Below, one piece after another: positions 49,637 through 59,035 of a DNA stretch of 64,000 nt (positions within the stretch are counted from its first letter, which is position 1; every line of letters starts with the position of its first letter). The DNA comes from Pseudomonas benzenivorans. Lineage in GTDB: Bacteria > Pseudomonadota > Gammaproteobacteria > Pseudomonadales > Pseudomonadaceae. The DNA lies in NCBI RefSeq assembly GCF_024397895.1, contig NZ_CP073346.1, positions 992,001 through 1,056,000 of the forward strand, in the 5' to 3' direction. Under the pieces are notes generated by a model. The model was not told the origin of the DNA. It did not search any database and saw only the letters and a program-made list of their open reading frames with translations. The translations under genes and the position numbers were made by a program.

Positions 49637-52393
49637 GTGTTCAAGGACCTAAGCATCAAAGGCCGCGTGCTGATGCTCACTCTGCTGCCGACCAGCCTGC
49701 TGGCGCTGGTGCTCGGCGGTTATTTCACCTGGGTGCAGCTCTCCGGGCTGCAGGCGCAGCTGCTGCAGCGTGGCGAGATGATCGCCGAACAGCTGGCGCC
49801 GCTGTCGGCCCCCGCCCTGCTGCGCGGCGACGCCGCCCTGTTGCAGCGTATCGCCACCCAGGCCCTGGAGCAGCCCGATGTACGTTCCGTGCGCTTTCTC
49901 GGCGCCGCGCGCGAGCACCTGGCCCATGCCGGCCCCAGCATGCTCAACGCCGCCCCGACCGGCGGCGACCTGCAGGCGGCGCGGCGCAGCAGCCAGGACG
50001 CCACGCGCTTCCTGCTGCCGGTTTTCGAGCAACACCTGAGCCTGACCGGCGCGCCGCCGGGCGAGTCCGCCAGCCGCCTGCTCGGCTGGGTGGAGCTGGA
50101 GCTGTCGCACCACAGCACCCTGCTCAGCGGCTACCGCAGCCTGTTCGCCAGCCTGTTGCTGATCGTCACGGGTCTGGCCGTCACCGCCCTGCTCGCCCTG
50201 CGCATGAGCCGCAGCATCAATGAGCCCCTGCGGCGCATCAAGCAGAAAGTCGCCCTGCTCAAGGACGGCAACCTGGCAACCCGCCTGGCGCCGCTCGGCA
50301 GCCACGAGATGGATGAGCTGGCCTCGGGCATCAACCGCATGGCCGAAGCCCTGCAGAACGCCCAGGAAGAACTGCAGCACAGCATCGACCAGGCCACCGA
50401 GGACGTGCGGCAGAACCTGGAGACCATCGAGATCCAGAACATCGAGCTGGACTTCGCCCGCAAGGAGGCCCTGGAGGCCAGCCGGATCAAGTCCGAGTTC
50501 CTCGCCAACATGAGCCACGAGATCCGCACGCCACTGAACGGCATCCTCGGCTTCACCAACCTGCTGCAGAAAAGCGAGCTGACCCCGCGCCAGCAGGACT
50601 ACCTGGGTACCATCGAGAAGTCCGCCGACAGCCTGCTGGGGATCATCAACGAGATCCTCGACTTCTCCAAGATCGACGCCGGCAAGCTGGTCCTGGAAAG
50701 CATTCCCTTCAACCTGCGCGACCTGCTGCAGGACACCCTGACCATCCTCGCCCCGGCCGCCCACGAGAAGCAGCTGGAACTGCTCAGCCTGGTCTACCGC
50801 GACACGCCGCTGTCGCTGGTCGGCGATCCGCTGCGCCTCAAGCAGGTGCTGACCAATCTGGTCAGCAACGCCATCAAGTTCACCCGCGAAGGCAGTATCG
50901 TGCTGCGCGCCATGCTCGAGGACGAGAGCGCCGACCACGCGCAGCTGCGCATCAGCGTGCAGGACACCGGTATCGGCCTGTCCGACGAGGACCTGCGCGC
51001 GCTGTTCCAGTCCTTCAGCCAGGCCGACAACTCGCTGTCGCGCCAGGCCGGCGGCACCGGCCTGGGCCTGGTGATTTCCAAGCGCCTGATCGAGCAGATG
51101 GGCGGCGAGATCGGTGTCGACAGCACCCCGGGGCAGGGCTCGGAGTTCTGGGTCAGCCTGAGCCTGCCGAAAGCCCGCGACGACGCCGAGGACCTGCCGC
51201 GCCCGCCGCTGCTCGGCCGCCGCGTGGCGATTCTCGAAAGCCACGACCTGGCGCGCCAGGCCCTGGAGCATCAGCTGGAAGACTGCGGCCTCAAGGTCAG
51301 CGCCTTCGCCGACCTCGACAGCCTGCTGGAAGCGGTCGACGCCGCCCACCACGGCGAGCAGCCGATCAACCTCGCGGTACTGGGCGTCACCGCCCAGAGC
51401 CTGCCGCCGGAGAACCTGGGCCAGCGCATCTGGGACCTGCAGCACCTCGCCTGCAAGACCGTGGTGCTCTGCCCGACCACCGAGCAGGCGCTCTATCACG
51501 AGGCCCTGCCCGACGCCTACAGCCAGCTGCAGGCCAAGCCCGCCTGCACCCGCAAGCTGCAACGCGCCCTGGCCGAGCTGATCAGCCCCCGGCTGCCCCT
51601 GCGCCGGGAAACCGACCCGCCGGCGCCCGGCCGCACCGCGCGGATCCTCTGTGTCGACGACAACCCGGCCAACCTGCTGCTGGTGCAGACCCTGCTCGAG
51701 GACATGGGCGCCACGGTGACTGGCGCCAACAGCGGCTACCAGGCCCTGGAAGAAGTACAGCAAACCAGCTTCGACCTGATCTTCATGGACGTGCAGATGC
51801 CGGGCATGGACGGCCGCCAGACCACCGAGGCGATTCGCCTGTGGGAGGCCGAACGCCAGCGCACGCCGGTGCCGGTCATCGCCCTCACCGCCCACGCCCT
51901 GGCCAACGAGCGGCGCGCCCTGCTGCAGAGCGGACTGGACGACTACCTGACCAAGCCCATCAGCGAACGCCAACTGGCCCAGGTGGTGCTCAAGTGGACC
52001 GGCCTGGCCCTGCGCGGCCAGGGACCGGAGCGCACCGCCGCACCGCACGCTGGCGATGGTGGGCTGGCCGTGCTGGATACGGCCGAGGGCCTGCGCCTTG
52101 CCGCCGGCAAGCCCGACCTGGCCGCCGACATGCTGAACATGCTGCTGGACGGCCTGCCCAGCGACCGTCAGGCGATCCGCCAGGCGCGCGAGGCCGGCGA
52201 GCGTAATGCGCTGATCGAGCGGGTCCACCGCCTGCACGGCGCCACCCGCTACTGCGGCGTGCCGCAGTTGCGCGCCGCCTGCCAGCGCAGCGAAACCCTG
52301 TTGAAGCAGAACGATCCAGCCGCCCAGCAGGCACTCGATGAACTGGACGCGGCGATCGACCGGTTAGCCAACGCGGCCCAGGTCAGCGCCTAG
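49637..52393 (+). CDS. gacS: Hybrid sensor histidine kinase GacS (BarA)
   Basis: GacS controls the GacA-RsmYZ-RsmA switch between acute and biofilm lifestyles. The 918-residue inner-membrane protein has a membrane segment (about 10-32), a periplasmic domain, a second segment (about 170-192) and HAMP. The HisKA domain has His294 in [11 protein letters not shown], with a HATPase around [11 protein letters not shown] degenerate receiver is followed by a receiver with Asp718 in FMDVQMPG and an HPt with His867. The GTG at 49637 has GGGAG upstream and gives the Pseudomonas GacS start [10 protein letters not shown]. ldhA follows after 32 bp. Confidence 0.97.
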   Translation: MFKDLSIKGRVLMLTLLPTSLLALVLGGYFTWVQLSGLQAQLLQRGEMIAEQLAPLSAPALLRGDAALLQRIATQALEQPDVRSVRFLGAAREHLAHAGPSMLNAAPTGGDLQAARRSSQDATRFLLPVFEQHLSLTGAPPGESASRLLGWVELELSHHSTLLSGYRSLFASLLLIVTGLAVTALLALRMSRSINEPLRRIKQKVALLKDGNLATRLAPLGSHEMDELASGINRMAEALQNAQEELQHSIDQATEDVRQNLETIEIQNIELDFARKEALEASRIKSEFLANMSHEIRTPLNGILGFTNLLQKSELTPRQQDYLGTIEKSADSLLGIINEILDFSKIDAGKLVLESIPFNLRDLLQDTLTILAPAAHEKQLELLSLVYRDTPLSLVGDPLRLKQVLTNLVSNAIKFTREGSIVLRAMLEDESADHAQLRISVQDTGIGLSDEDLRALFQSFSQADNSLSRQAGGTGLGLVISKRLIEQMGGEIGVDSTPGQGSEFWVSLSLPKARDDAEDLPRPPLLGRRVAILESHDLARQALEHQLEDCGLKVSAFADLDSLLEAVDAAHHGEQPINLAVLGVTAQSLPPENLGQRIWDLQHLACKTVVLCPTTEQALYHEALPDAYSQLQAKPACTRKLQRALAELISPRLPLRRETDPPAPGRTARILCVDDNPANLLLVQTLLEDMGATVTGANSGYQALEEVQQTSFDLIFMDVQMPGMDGRQTTEAIRLWEAERQRTPVPVIALTAHALANERRALLQSGLDDYLTKPISERQLAQVVLKWTGLALRGQGPERTAAPHAGDGGLAVLDTAEGLRLAAGKPDLAADMLNMLLDGLPSDRQAIRQAREAGERNALIERVHRLHGATRYCGVPQLRAACQRSETLLKQNDPAAQQALDELDAAIDRLANAAQVSA

Positions 52394-52425
52394 CGGCGGA
52401 CAGCCAGGGCACCAAGGAGCCAGCG

Positions 52426-53421
52426 ATGCGCATCATCCTGTTCAGCAGCAAGCCCTATGACCGCGACAGCTTTCTCGCCGCCCAGCGCCCCCAGGGCTGG
52501 AGACTGGAGTTCCAGGAGGCCCGCCTGGGGCTCGAGTCCGCCGTCCTGGCGCAGCACTGCGAAGCGGTCTGCGCCTTTATCAATGACGACCTCTCGGCGC
52601 CGGTACTGCAGCGCCTGGCCGCCGGCGGCACGCGACTGATCGCCCTGCGCTCGGCCGGCTACAACAACGTCGACCTGAAGGCCGCGCAGCAGCTGGGGCT
52701 ATGCGTGGTCCGGGTACCGGCCTACTCGCCCCATGCGGTGGCCGAGCATGCCGTGGCACTGATTCTGGCCCTGAACCGGCGCATCCACCGCGCCTTCAAC
52801 CGCACCCGCGAAGGCGACTTTTCCCTGCATGGGCTGATCGGCTTCGACCTGCACGGCAAGACCGTCGGCGTCGTCGGCTGTGGCCATATCGGCCGCGTCT
52901 TCACCCGCATCATGGCCGGCTTCGGCTGCCAGGTGCAGGTCTACGACCCCGCCCCGGTCACGGACCTGCCCCAGTTGGGCGGGCTACAGGTGGACCTCGA
53001 TCGCCTGATCGCCGAGAGCGACATCATCAGCCTGCACTGCCCGTTGAACGAGAACAGCCACCATTTGATCGACGCCGCGCGCCTGGGCCAGATGAAACGC
53101 GGCGCCATGCTGATCAATACCGGCCGCGGCGCCCTAGTCGACACCCCGGCGCTGATCGAGGTCCTGAAGAGCGGCCAGCTCGGCCACCTCGGCCTGGATG
53201 TCTACGAGGAGGAGGCCGAGCTGTTCTTCGACGACTGTTCCGACCAGCCGCTGCAGGACGACATACTGGCCCGCCTGCTGACCTTCCCCAATGTGATAGT
53301 CACCGCCCACCAGGCCTTTCTCACCCGGGAGGCGCTGGCGGCGATCGCCACCACCACCCTGGGCAACATCGGCGCCTGGGCGGCCGGCGCGCCGGTCAAT
53401 CAGCTGCCCCCCGGCCCGTGA
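52426..53421 (+). CDS. ldhA: D-lactate dehydrogenase, fermentative
   Basis: A 331-residue D-2-hydroxyacid dehydrogenase that reduces pyruvate to D-lactate with NADH. The Rossmann motif VGVVGCGHIGRVF is followed by NTGRGALVDTPALIE and YEEEAELFFDD, with the catalytic His in TAHQAFLTREAL. In P. aeruginosa ldhA lies beside gacS in the same way and supports anaerobic survival. Confidence 0.95.
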   Translation: MRIILFSSKPYDRDSFLAAQRPQGWRLEFQEARLGLESAVLAQHCEAVCAFINDDLSAPVLQRLAAGGTRLIALRSAGYNNVDLKAAQQLGLCVVRVPAYSPHAVAEHAVALILALNRRIHRAFNRTREGDFSLHGLIGFDLHGKTVGVVGCGHIGRVFTRIMAGFGCQVQVYDPAPVTDLPQLGGLQVDLDRLIAESDIISLHCPLNENSHHLIDAARLGQMKRGAMLINTGRGALVDTPALIEVLKSGQLGHLGLDVYEEEAELFFDDCSDQPLQDDILARLLTFPNVIVTAHQAFLTREALAAIATTTLGNIGAWAAGAPVNQLPPGP

Positions 53422-53449
53422 TAGCATTCGCGCCTATTTTGGAGGAGCC

Positions 53450-53875
53450 ATGGCCGACCACGACTTTCGCTACAACCTGCTCAACCCCGAGCACACCCTG
53501 ATCGAATGCCGCGCCCTGGCGCCGGGCCGCTATCAGGTCACCGGCAACGGCGGCTCGATTCACAGCGGCGACGGCCTGCTGGTGACCCTCAAGGGCAGTC
53601 GCGACCTGAGCATGCGCCTGCAGGTCGACAAGGTCCGCCACCTGATCAACCCGCGCGGCCAGTGGGTCGCCACGGCCCACGGTCCGGCGTTCGGCGAGCT
53701 GGCGATCTTCAACTGGCAGGTCAAGTGCGACGGCTGCGCCACCCAGCTGGACTTCGAGTTCGCCGTGGACGCCGCCCTCGGCAAGAAGGCCCAGGCCCCG
53801 GCCGCCGAGGCGCGCATTCGCGAACTGGGCTGGCGCAGCCAGGACGGCCGCCACCTGTGCCCGAAGTGTCCTTAG
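53450..53875 (+). CDS. Conserved hypothetical protein with two cysteine pairs
   Basis: A 141-residue cytoplasmic protein, beta-rich in its first 100 residues. It has CDGC near 96 and CPKC at the very end, which together could form a zinc ribbon. No family recognised. GGAGG lies a few bases before its ATG. It lies 28 bp after ldhA and 8 bp before the META-domain lipoprotein gene, so the three may be co-transcribed. Confidence 0.75.
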   Translation: MADHDFRYNLLNPEHTLIECRALAPGRYQVTGNGGSIHSGDGLLVTLKGSRDLSMRLQVDKVRHLINPRGQWVATAHGPAFGELAIFNWQVKCDGCATQLDFEFAVDAALGKKAQAPAAEARIRELGWRSQDGRHLCPKCP

Positions 53876-53883
53876 GCCGGGCC

Positions 53884-54288
53884 GTGACACGCGCCCTGGT
53901 GATCGGCCTGCTCGGTGCCGGCCTGCTTGGCTGCGCCAGCACCCCGCCGCTGCTGGAAACCGAACGCAGCTACCGGGTCGAGTGGATCGGCGCGCGCCCG
54001 GTGCTCGACGACAGCCACCCGACCCTGACCCTGGGCGAGGACGGCCGGGCCTACGGCAACACCGGCTGCAACCACTGGTTCGCCCGCTACGAACTGCAGG
54101 GCCAGCGCCTCAGCTTCGCCCGCGCGGGCAGTACCCGCAGGCAGTGCACCCTGCCGCGGATGGAGCAGGAAGCGCAGTTCCTCGACAGCCTGGGCAAGGT
54201 GCGGCGCTGGGATTTCTCGCCGCTCGACCAGCTGCGCCTGTGGCCCGAGGCCGGTAAGCCGCTGCGCCTGTGGCCGGCTGAAGGCTAG
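53884..54288 (+). CDS. META-domain lipoprotein
   Basis: A 134-residue protein starting at a GTG, with a lipobox LLGC (Cys17) and a META/HslJ-like domain (about 30-130) with LGEDGRAYGNTGCNHWFARY. In other bacteria HslJ-type proteins affect heat and novobiocin resistance; the role here is unknown. A second GTG five codons later is an alternative start. A repeat element lies in the convergent gap to dinB. Confidence 0.82.
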   Translation: MTRALVIGLLGAGLLGCASTPPLLETERSYRVEWIGARPVLDDSHPTLTLGEDGRAYGNTGCNHWFARYELQGQRLSFARAGSTRRQCTLPRMEQEAQFLDSLGKVRRWDFSPLDQLRLWPEAGKPLRLWPAEG

Positions 54289-54319
54289 ACGCCTCTCTGA
54301 CGACCGAGCGCCGCTGCCG

Positions 54320-54377
54320 GATCGATTTTTCCACCAACACTGCCTCCACGGCGGATGAAAAAACGCCATCCACCCTA
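54320..54377. repeat. Palindromic element, TAGGGTGG family, at the dinB 3' end
   Basis: GGCGGATG (54350-54357) pairs with CATCCACC (54367-54374) with one mismatch over a loop containing six A. Read on the minus strand it begins TAGGGTGGATGGCG at the dinB stop codon and ends near TCCACC/GATC, like the element at 44694-44778. The hairpin with its T run on the minus strand may also terminate dinB transcription. Confidence 0.6.
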
Positions 54378-55436
54378 GGGCGCGAACAGCTCCAGCTGTT
54401 CATGGCGCCCGCGCAGGTCATGCAGCCGCACCCCCACCCCGAGCAGCCGCACCGGTTTGTTGCCGCGGGCGAAAGCAGTGCTGAGCAGCAGCCCGTAGCT
54501 GTCGAGGTCGCGGCGGGCGCCGGCCTGCTCCAGGGTGGTCTGGGTGAAGTCGTGGAACTTGATCTTGACGAAGGGCTTGTCCGGCCTATAGCTGGCATCC
54601 AGCCGCGCCATGCGCCGGGCCAGCTCGTCCAGCAGCTGCGGCAACTGCGCGAGGCAGGCCGTTAGATCCGGCAGATCCTGATCGTAGGTGGTCTCCACGC
54701 TGACCGTCTGCCGGCGGCTGTCGGTCTGCACCGGCCGCTCATCGATGCCCCTGGACAACCCCCAGAGGCGCTCGCCGAAGTGGCCGAACTCCTTGACCAG
54801 CGTCAGCTTGGGCCACTGACGCAGATCCGCGCAGCTGCGAATCCCCAGGCGTGCGAGCTTGTCGGCGGTCACCTTGCCCACACCATGCAGCTTGCCGACC
54901 GGCAGTTCGGCGACGAACGCCTCGACCTGATCCGGGGTGATCACGAACAGGCCGTCGGGTTTCTTCCAGTCGCTGGCGATCTTGGCCAGGAACTTGTTCG
55001 GCGCCACCCCGGCGGAGACCGTGATGTGCAGCTCCCGGGAGACCCGCCGCCGAATTTCCTGGGCGATACGCGTGGCGCTGCCGGCAAAGTGCGGGCTGTC
55101 GGACACGTCCAGGTAAGCCTCGTCCAGGGACAGCGGCTCGATCACCTCGGTGTAGTCGCGAAAGATTTTGTGAATCTCCCGGGACACCGCCTTGTATGCC
55201 TCCATTCGCGGCTTGACGATCAGCAGGTCCGGACACAGCTTCAGCGCATGCCCGGAAGCCATCGCCGAGCGAACGCCAAAGGCGCGCGCCTCGTAGTTGC
55301 AGGTGGCGATCACCCCACGCCGGTCCGCCGCCCCGCCCACCGCCAGCGGCTTGTTCGCCAGGCTGGGGTCGTCGCGCATCTCGATGGCGGCATAGAAGCA
55401 ATCGCAATCGACGTGGATGATCTTGCGCACGCTCAT
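54375..55436 (-). CDS. dinB: DNA polymerase IV
   Basis: A Y-family translesion polymerase of 353 residues. Catalytic acidic residues are Asp10 in HVDCDCFYAA and the Asp-Glu of SLDEAYLDVS. The fingers and thumb (HhH around VGKVTADKLARLG) and little-finger domains are present. The C-terminus ends LELFAP, resembling a clamp-binding motif. LexA control is usual for the gene, but no clear SOS box was found upstream. Confidence 0.96.
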   Translation of the reverse strand: MSVRKIIHVDCDCFYAAIEMRDDPSLANKPLAVGGAADRRGVIATCNYEARAFGVRSAMASGHALKLCPDLLIVKPRMEAYKAVSREIHKIFRDYTEVIEPLSLDEAYLDVSDSPHFAGSATRIAQEIRRRVSRELHITVSAGVAPNKFLAKIASDWKKPDGLFVITPDQVEAFVAELPVGKLHGVGKVTADKLARLGIRSCADLRQWPKLTLVKEFGHFGERLWGLSRGIDERPVQTDSRRQTVSVETTYDQDLPDLTACLAQLPQLLDELARRMARLDASYRPDKPFVKIKFHDFTQTTLEQAGARRDLDSYGLLLSTAFARGNKPVRLLGVGVRLHDLRGRHEQLELFAP

Positions 55437-55734
55437 GATCGAAGCCCGTTACTCACGCAGCGTCTGATGGCCGAGCGAGCGGGCCAGTGCCCACTGTTCG
55501 GCCGAATTGCCGGCAGTTCTAGATATTAACGCCATGACGTCCCCTGAAATGGCCACGGACTCTAGCCCAGGGGCCGCCCCGTCGGCTACGTCGGCCGATA
55601 TCGAAACCGATAGATGCCCGGCTCCGTCAGCCGAATCCCCGCAAACGCCCGCCTGGCGCGGCCAGTATCCGCAACCCCCAGTGTCACAAAACGCTAAGCA
55701 TCTGAACAGAAAACGATTTTTACCGAACTAAAGG
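55437..55734. other. Intergenic stretch between dinB and the initiator tRNA array
   Basis: Nearly 300 bp without a supported gene. A short plus-strand frame (55507-55731) has no ribosome-binding site or similarity. The stretch is GC-rich near dinB and becomes AT-rich toward the tRNA promoter. I see no hairpin or repeat of note. Confidence 0.5.
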
Positions 55735-55762
55735 TTGACAGCCTGCCTCTAAACTATAGAAT
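55735..55762 (+). promoter_or_regulatory. Promoter of initiator tRNA copy 1
   Basis: TTGACA (55735-55740) and TAGAAT (55757-55762) are separated by 16 bp and lie 6 bp before the tRNA 5' end. Copies 2 and 3 have the same layout exactly 200 and 400 bp downstream. Confidence 0.8.
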
Positions 55763-55768
55763 GGCCGC

Positions 55769-55845
<77 letters not shown>

Positions 55846-55853
55846 AATACCCG

Positions 55854-55887
55854 AAAAGGCCACTCAAACGAGTGGCCTTTTTCGTTT
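55854..55887 (+). terminator. Terminator of initiator tRNA copy 1
   Basis: AAAAGGCCACTC (55854-55865) pairs perfectly with GAGTGGCCTTTT (55870-55881), followed by TTCGTTT. It is repeated exactly after copies 2 and 3. Confidence 0.92.
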
Positions 55888-55934
55888 GCGTCCGATTCTC
55901 TTATTTAAGCAATTGATTAAAAAGTAGAAATCGA

Positions 55935-55962
55935 TTGACAGAAGCGCGCATCCAGATAGAAT
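55935..55962 (+). promoter_or_regulatory. Promoter of initiator tRNA copy 2
   Basis: TTGACA (55935-55940) and TAGAAT (55957-55962) with 16-bp spacing, exactly 200 bp from the promoter of copy 1. Confidence 0.8.
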
Positions 55963-55968
55963 TGGCGT

Positions 55969-56045
<77 letters not shown>

Positions 56046-56053
56046 GATACCCG

Positions 56054-56087
56054 AAAAGGCCACTCAAACGAGTGGCCTTTTTCGTTT
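56054..56087 (+). terminator. Terminator of initiator tRNA copy 2
   Basis: Identical hairpin and T tract to that of copy 1, displaced by 200 bp. Confidence 0.92.
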
Positions 56088-56134
56088 GCGTCCGATTTGG
56101 CCGCCCAAGTAATTGATTCAGTGGCAGAAACAGA

Positions 56135-56162
56135 TTGACCAAAGCGCGTATCCCTATACAAT
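56135..56162 (+). promoter_or_regulatory. Promoter of initiator tRNA copy 3
   Basis: TTGACC (56135-56140) and TACAAT (56157-56162), 16-bp spacing. Both boxes differ by one base from those of copies 1 and 2. Confidence 0.75.
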
Positions 56163-56168
56163 GGCCGC

Positions 56169-56245
<77 letters not shown>

Positions 56246-56253
56246 AATACCCG

Positions 56254-56287
56254 AAAAGGCCACTCAAACGAGTGGCCTTTTTCGTTT
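56254..56287 (+). terminator. Terminator of initiator tRNA copy 3
   Basis: Identical hairpin and T tract to those of copies 1 and 2. Confidence 0.92.
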
Positions 56288-56549
56288 CAGCGCTACCAGT
56301 CCGGCGACTGAGGCAGGCGCTGGGGTGCGGCAGCTCTTGTCGTGGAAAACTTACGCAAGCCATTACGGCAACCGGCACCCATGCTTTAGGGCCAACCGCC
56401 TGAGCCGGGCGCAAGCCGATCTTCATGACCAGCCACCACGCGCAATCGCTCGCGGCGCTGGTCAAGCACGCGATCCGCCGCTAGAATTGCGCACTTTTTG
56501 ATCAATGGCGCCTTTTCGCGCCCATCCTCCAAAGCCTGAGGTCAGCCGC
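56288..56549. other. Intergenic stretch between the initiator tRNA array and rimO
   Basis: About 260 bp without a gene. TAGAAT at 56482-56487 is a possible -10 box for rimO, with only a poor -35. Nothing else stands out. Confidence 0.45.
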
Positions 56550-57872
56550 ATGTCCACCCCTGCCACGCCAAAAGTCGGATTCGTTTCACTGGGTTGCCCC
56601 AAGGCCCTGGTGGACTCCGAACGCATCCTGACCCAGCTGCGCATGGAAGGTTACGAGGTAGTGCCGACCTACCAGGACGCCGACGTGGTGGTGGTCAACA
56701 CCTGCGGCTTCATCGACAGCGCCAAGGCCGAATCCCTGGACGTGATCGGCGAGGCCATCGCCGAGAACGGCAAGGTCATCGTCACCGGCTGCATGGGCGT
56801 GGAAGAAAGCGCGATCCGCAACGTCCACCCATCCGTGCTCTCGGTCACCGGCCCGCAACAGTACGAGCAGGTGCTCAACGCCGTGCACGAGGTGGTGCCG
56901 CCAAGCAAGGAGCACAATCCGCTGATCGACCTGGTACCGCCCCAGGGCGTCAAGCTGACCCCGCGCCACTACGCCTACCTGAAGATTTCCGAAGGCTGCA
57001 ACCACAGCTGCAGCTTCTGCATCATCCCCTCGATGCGCGGCAAGCTGGTCAGCCGCCCGGTCGGCGAGGTGCTCAGCGAGGCCGAGCGCCTGGTCAAGGC
57101 CGGGGTCAAGGAACTGCTGGTGATCAGCCAGGACACCAGCGCCTACGGCGTCGACATGAAGTACAAGACCGACTTCTGGAACGGCCGGCCGGTGAAGACG
57201 CGCATGACCGAACTGTGCGAGGCGCTGTCCTCCATGGGCGTGTGGGTGCGCCTGCACTATGTCTACCCCTACCCCCACGTCGACGAGCTGATCCCGCTGA
57301 TGGCCGCCGGCAAGCTGCTGCCCTACCTGGACATACCCTTCCAGCACGCCAGCCCCAAGGTACTCAAGGCCATGAAGCGCCCGGCCTTCGAGGACAAGAC
57401 CCTGGCCCGCATCAAGGCCTGGCGCGAGATCTGCCCGGAGCTGACCATCCGCTCCACCTTCATCGTCGGCTTCCCCGGCGAGACCGAAGAGGACTTCCAG
57501 TACCTGCTCGACTGGCTGACCGAAGCCCAGCTCGACCGCGTAGGCTGCTTCCAGTACTCGCCGGTGGAAGGCGCCCCGGCCAACCTGCTGGACAACCCGG
57601 TACCTGACGAGATCAAGCAGGACCGCTGGGACCGCTTCATGGCCCACCAGCAGGCCATCAGCGCCGCGCGCCTGCAATTGAAGGTCGGCAAGGAGATGGA
57701 GGTGCTGATCGATGAGGTCGACGACCAGGGCGCCGTTGCCCGTTGCTACGCCGACGCGCCGGAGATCGACGGCAGCGTGTTCATCGCCAGCACGGCCGTG
57801 AGCCCCGGCGACAAGGTTCGCGTGCGCATCGTCGACGCCGACGAATACGACATGTGGGCCGAGCTGATCTAA
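56550..57872 (+). CDS. rimO: Ribosomal protein S12 methylthiotransferase RimO
   Basis: RimO methylthiolates Asp88 of S12 using two [4Fe-4S] clusters. Cluster-binding cysteines are at 16 ([12 protein letters not shown]), 52 and 81 in the N-terminal MTTase domain and 150, 154 and 157 (CNHSCSFC) in the radical-SAM domain. A C-terminal TRAM domain follows. The start ATG at 56550 gives 440 residues; the extension to 56505 is not conserved. A GC-rich hairpin follows the gene. Confidence 0.97.
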   Translation: MSTPATPKVGFVSLGCPKALVDSERILTQLRMEGYEVVPTYQDADVVVVNTCGFIDSAKAESLDVIGEAIAENGKVIVTGCMGVEESAIRNVHPSVLSVTGPQQYEQVLNAVHEVVPPSKEHNPLIDLVPPQGVKLTPRHYAYLKISEGCNHSCSFCIIPSMRGKLVSRPVGEVLSEAERLVKAGVKELLVISQDTSAYGVDMKYKTDFWNGRPVKTRMTELCEALSSMGVWVRLHYVYPYPHVDELIPLMAAGKLLPYLDIPFQHASPKVLKAMKRPAFEDKTLARIKAWREICPELTIRSTFIVGFPGETEEDFQYLLDWLTEAQLDRVGCFQYSPVEGAPANLLDNPVPDEIKQDRWDRFMAHQQAISAARLQLKVGKEMEVLIDEVDDQGAVARCYADAPEIDGSVFIASTAVSPGDKVRVRIVDADEYDMWAELI

Positions 57873-57879
57873 GCCCTTC

Positions 57880-57910
57880 GGCCCCTTCCCCCTGCGGGAA
57901 GGGGCCTTCC
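57880..57910 (+). terminator. GC-rich hairpin after rimO
   Basis: GGCCCCTTCCC (57880-57890) pairs with GGGAAGGGGCC (57896-57906) over a 5-nt loop. Only TTCCCC follows, so termination would rest on the strong stem. Confidence 0.55.
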
Positions 57911-57960
57911 CCGCCTCGCCCCGCTAGACTGACCATAAGCCCCGCCACCAGGCCACGCCC

Positions 57961-58317
57961 ATGGCCAGACTCAAGGTGTTCTATGACGGCGCCTGCCCAC
58001 GCTGCGTGGCCGACCGTCGCCGCTACGAACGACTCAGCCATCACGACGACAGCGTCGAATGGCTCGACATCACTGGCCAGGAGCAGAAGCTGCGCGCCCT
58101 CGGCATCGACCCCTACCGGGCGCTCACCGAGCTGCACGTACAGGATGAACAGGGCCGCATCCACCGCGAACTGGACGCCTACATCCTGCTGATGGCGCGC
58201 ACCCCAAGGCTGCGCCCGCTGGCCTGGCTGCTCGGCCTGCCCGGCCTCAAGTCGATACTTTCCTGGTGCTACCGCCACTGGGTGTTGCGCCGCCTGCGTC
58301 GCGAGGGGCGTCTGTAG
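57961..58317 (+). CDS. DCC-family thiol-disulfide oxidoreductase (DUF393)
   Basis: A 118-residue protein with the DCC signature FYDGACPRC (Cys12, Cys15) at its N-terminus and a basic C-terminus. Partner and substrate are unknown. It is the last gene on the left side of the integron remnant: its stop lies 8 bp from the end of the integrase pseudogene. Confidence 0.85.
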   Translation: MARLKVFYDGACPRCVADRRRYERLSHHDDSVEWLDITGQEQKLRALGIDPYRALTELHVQDEQGRIHRELDAYILLMARTPRLRPLAWLLGLPGLKSILSWCYRHWVLRRLRREGRL

Positions 58318-58325
58318 CCCTCTAC

Positions 58326-58724
58326 TCAGCGATCCAGTGGACTCAACACCCCCAGGCCACAGCGATTGAGCACATGGGTGTAGATCATGGTGGTCTTGAC
58401 GTCCGCATGGCCGAGTAGCTCCTGCACCGTGCGGATGTCCTGGCCGCTCTCCAGCAGATGGGTGGCGAAACAGTGCCGCAGCATGTGGGGTGTGGCCGGC
58501 TTGATGATCCCCGCCGCCCGCAACGCCGGCTTAAAGGCCCGCTACACCCGTTTCTCATCGACATGATGGCGGCGCTGCGCTCCGGAACGCGGATCGGTCG
58601 AACGCTGTGTGGCGGGAAACACATACTGCCAACCCCACTCCCGCGGCGCCGCCGGATACTTGCGCGCCAGGGCGAACGGCAGGTAGACCTCGCCGAAGCC
58701 CTCAACCAGATCCCGCTCGTGTTG
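58326..58724 (-). pseudogene. intI: Integron integrase IntI, C-terminal remnant with nonsense codon
   Basis: Read on the minus strand, the frame from about 58724 gives [20 protein letters not shown], then [11 protein letters not shown] and RRHHVDEK. The [11 protein letters not shown]...HHVDE stretch is the extra patch found only in IntI tyrosine recombinases. A TAG at 58542-58544 interrupts the frame where IntI has Gln; the same frame then continues with [23 protein letters not shown] and [11 protein letters not shown], so the HxxR, His and catalytic Tyr of the active site remain. The N-terminal half, with the first catalytic Arg, is missing. The gene is dead as it stands. Confidence 0.88.
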
Positions 58725-58960
58725 CGCCGTGCCACAGGCCTCCATCAGCCACTCGACCGGCTCGGCCTGCTCCTGTATATATCGCCCGAACGCCTCACGA
58801 CTCAGCCGCCTGTGCTGACTCACCACGCCGGCACGGACACTCTCGGCAACTTGGTAAACGGACTTGGCCAGATCAACCGCTATGCGTTTCATCACACCCT
58901 CCCAGCGAACAGTCAGCACCGCTATCGGTATAGAAGCGTGGCGCGGGGAGCGTCCATTAC
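58722..58960 (-). mobile_element. IS110/IS1111-type insertion sequence, 5' remnant
   Basis: An ATG at 58892, preceded by GGGAGGG, opens a frame beginning [20 protein letters not shown] and continuing to [15 protein letters not shown], the N-terminal part of IS110-family transposases with the first catalytic Asp in AVDLAK. After about 57 residues it passes in frame into the IntI remnant. The upstream part to about 58960 likely holds the IS terminus; its exact end is not determined. Members of the IS1111-attC group insert in integron attC sites, which fits the attC sequence directly to the right. Confidence 0.75.
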
Positions 58961-59028
58961 AGCATTCAAATCGTTCGCTTCGCTCACTGAGACGGGCTAA
59001 AGCCCGCCCATTAACCAAACGCTAGGTG
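58961..59028 (+). repeat. Partial attC site at the left end of the cassette array
   Basis: The stretch from about 58979 shares some 45 bp, with few differences, with the attC site at 59481-59549, including the ACGGGCTAAAGCCCGCC palindrome and TTAACCAAACG. Its R' box reads GCTAGGTG (59021-59028), one base off the GTTRRRY consensus. The left arm (R'') is not found, consistent with interruption by the neighbouring IS remnant. Confidence 0.75.
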
Positions 59029-59035
59029 TCAATCC

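Noticed and set aside
49649..52237. Very long (862-residue) minus-strand frame opposite gacS
   Set aside because: Antisense shadow of a GC-rich gene; composition is Gln/Gly/Val-biased without domains, and gacS is certain.
55507..55731. 74-residue frame between dinB and the tRNA array
   Set aside because: Proline/serine-rich composition, no start signal and no similarity; it is better explained as chance in GC-rich DNA.
58326..58523. Intact small tyrosine-recombinase gene
   Set aside because: The frame begins at an internal TTG six codons after the TAG at 58542; it is the tail of the broken intI, not a separate gene.
58893..59021. attI site of the integron
   Set aside because: The sequence next to cassette 1 matches attC of the same array rather than an attI, and the IntI 5' half that would border attI is gone.
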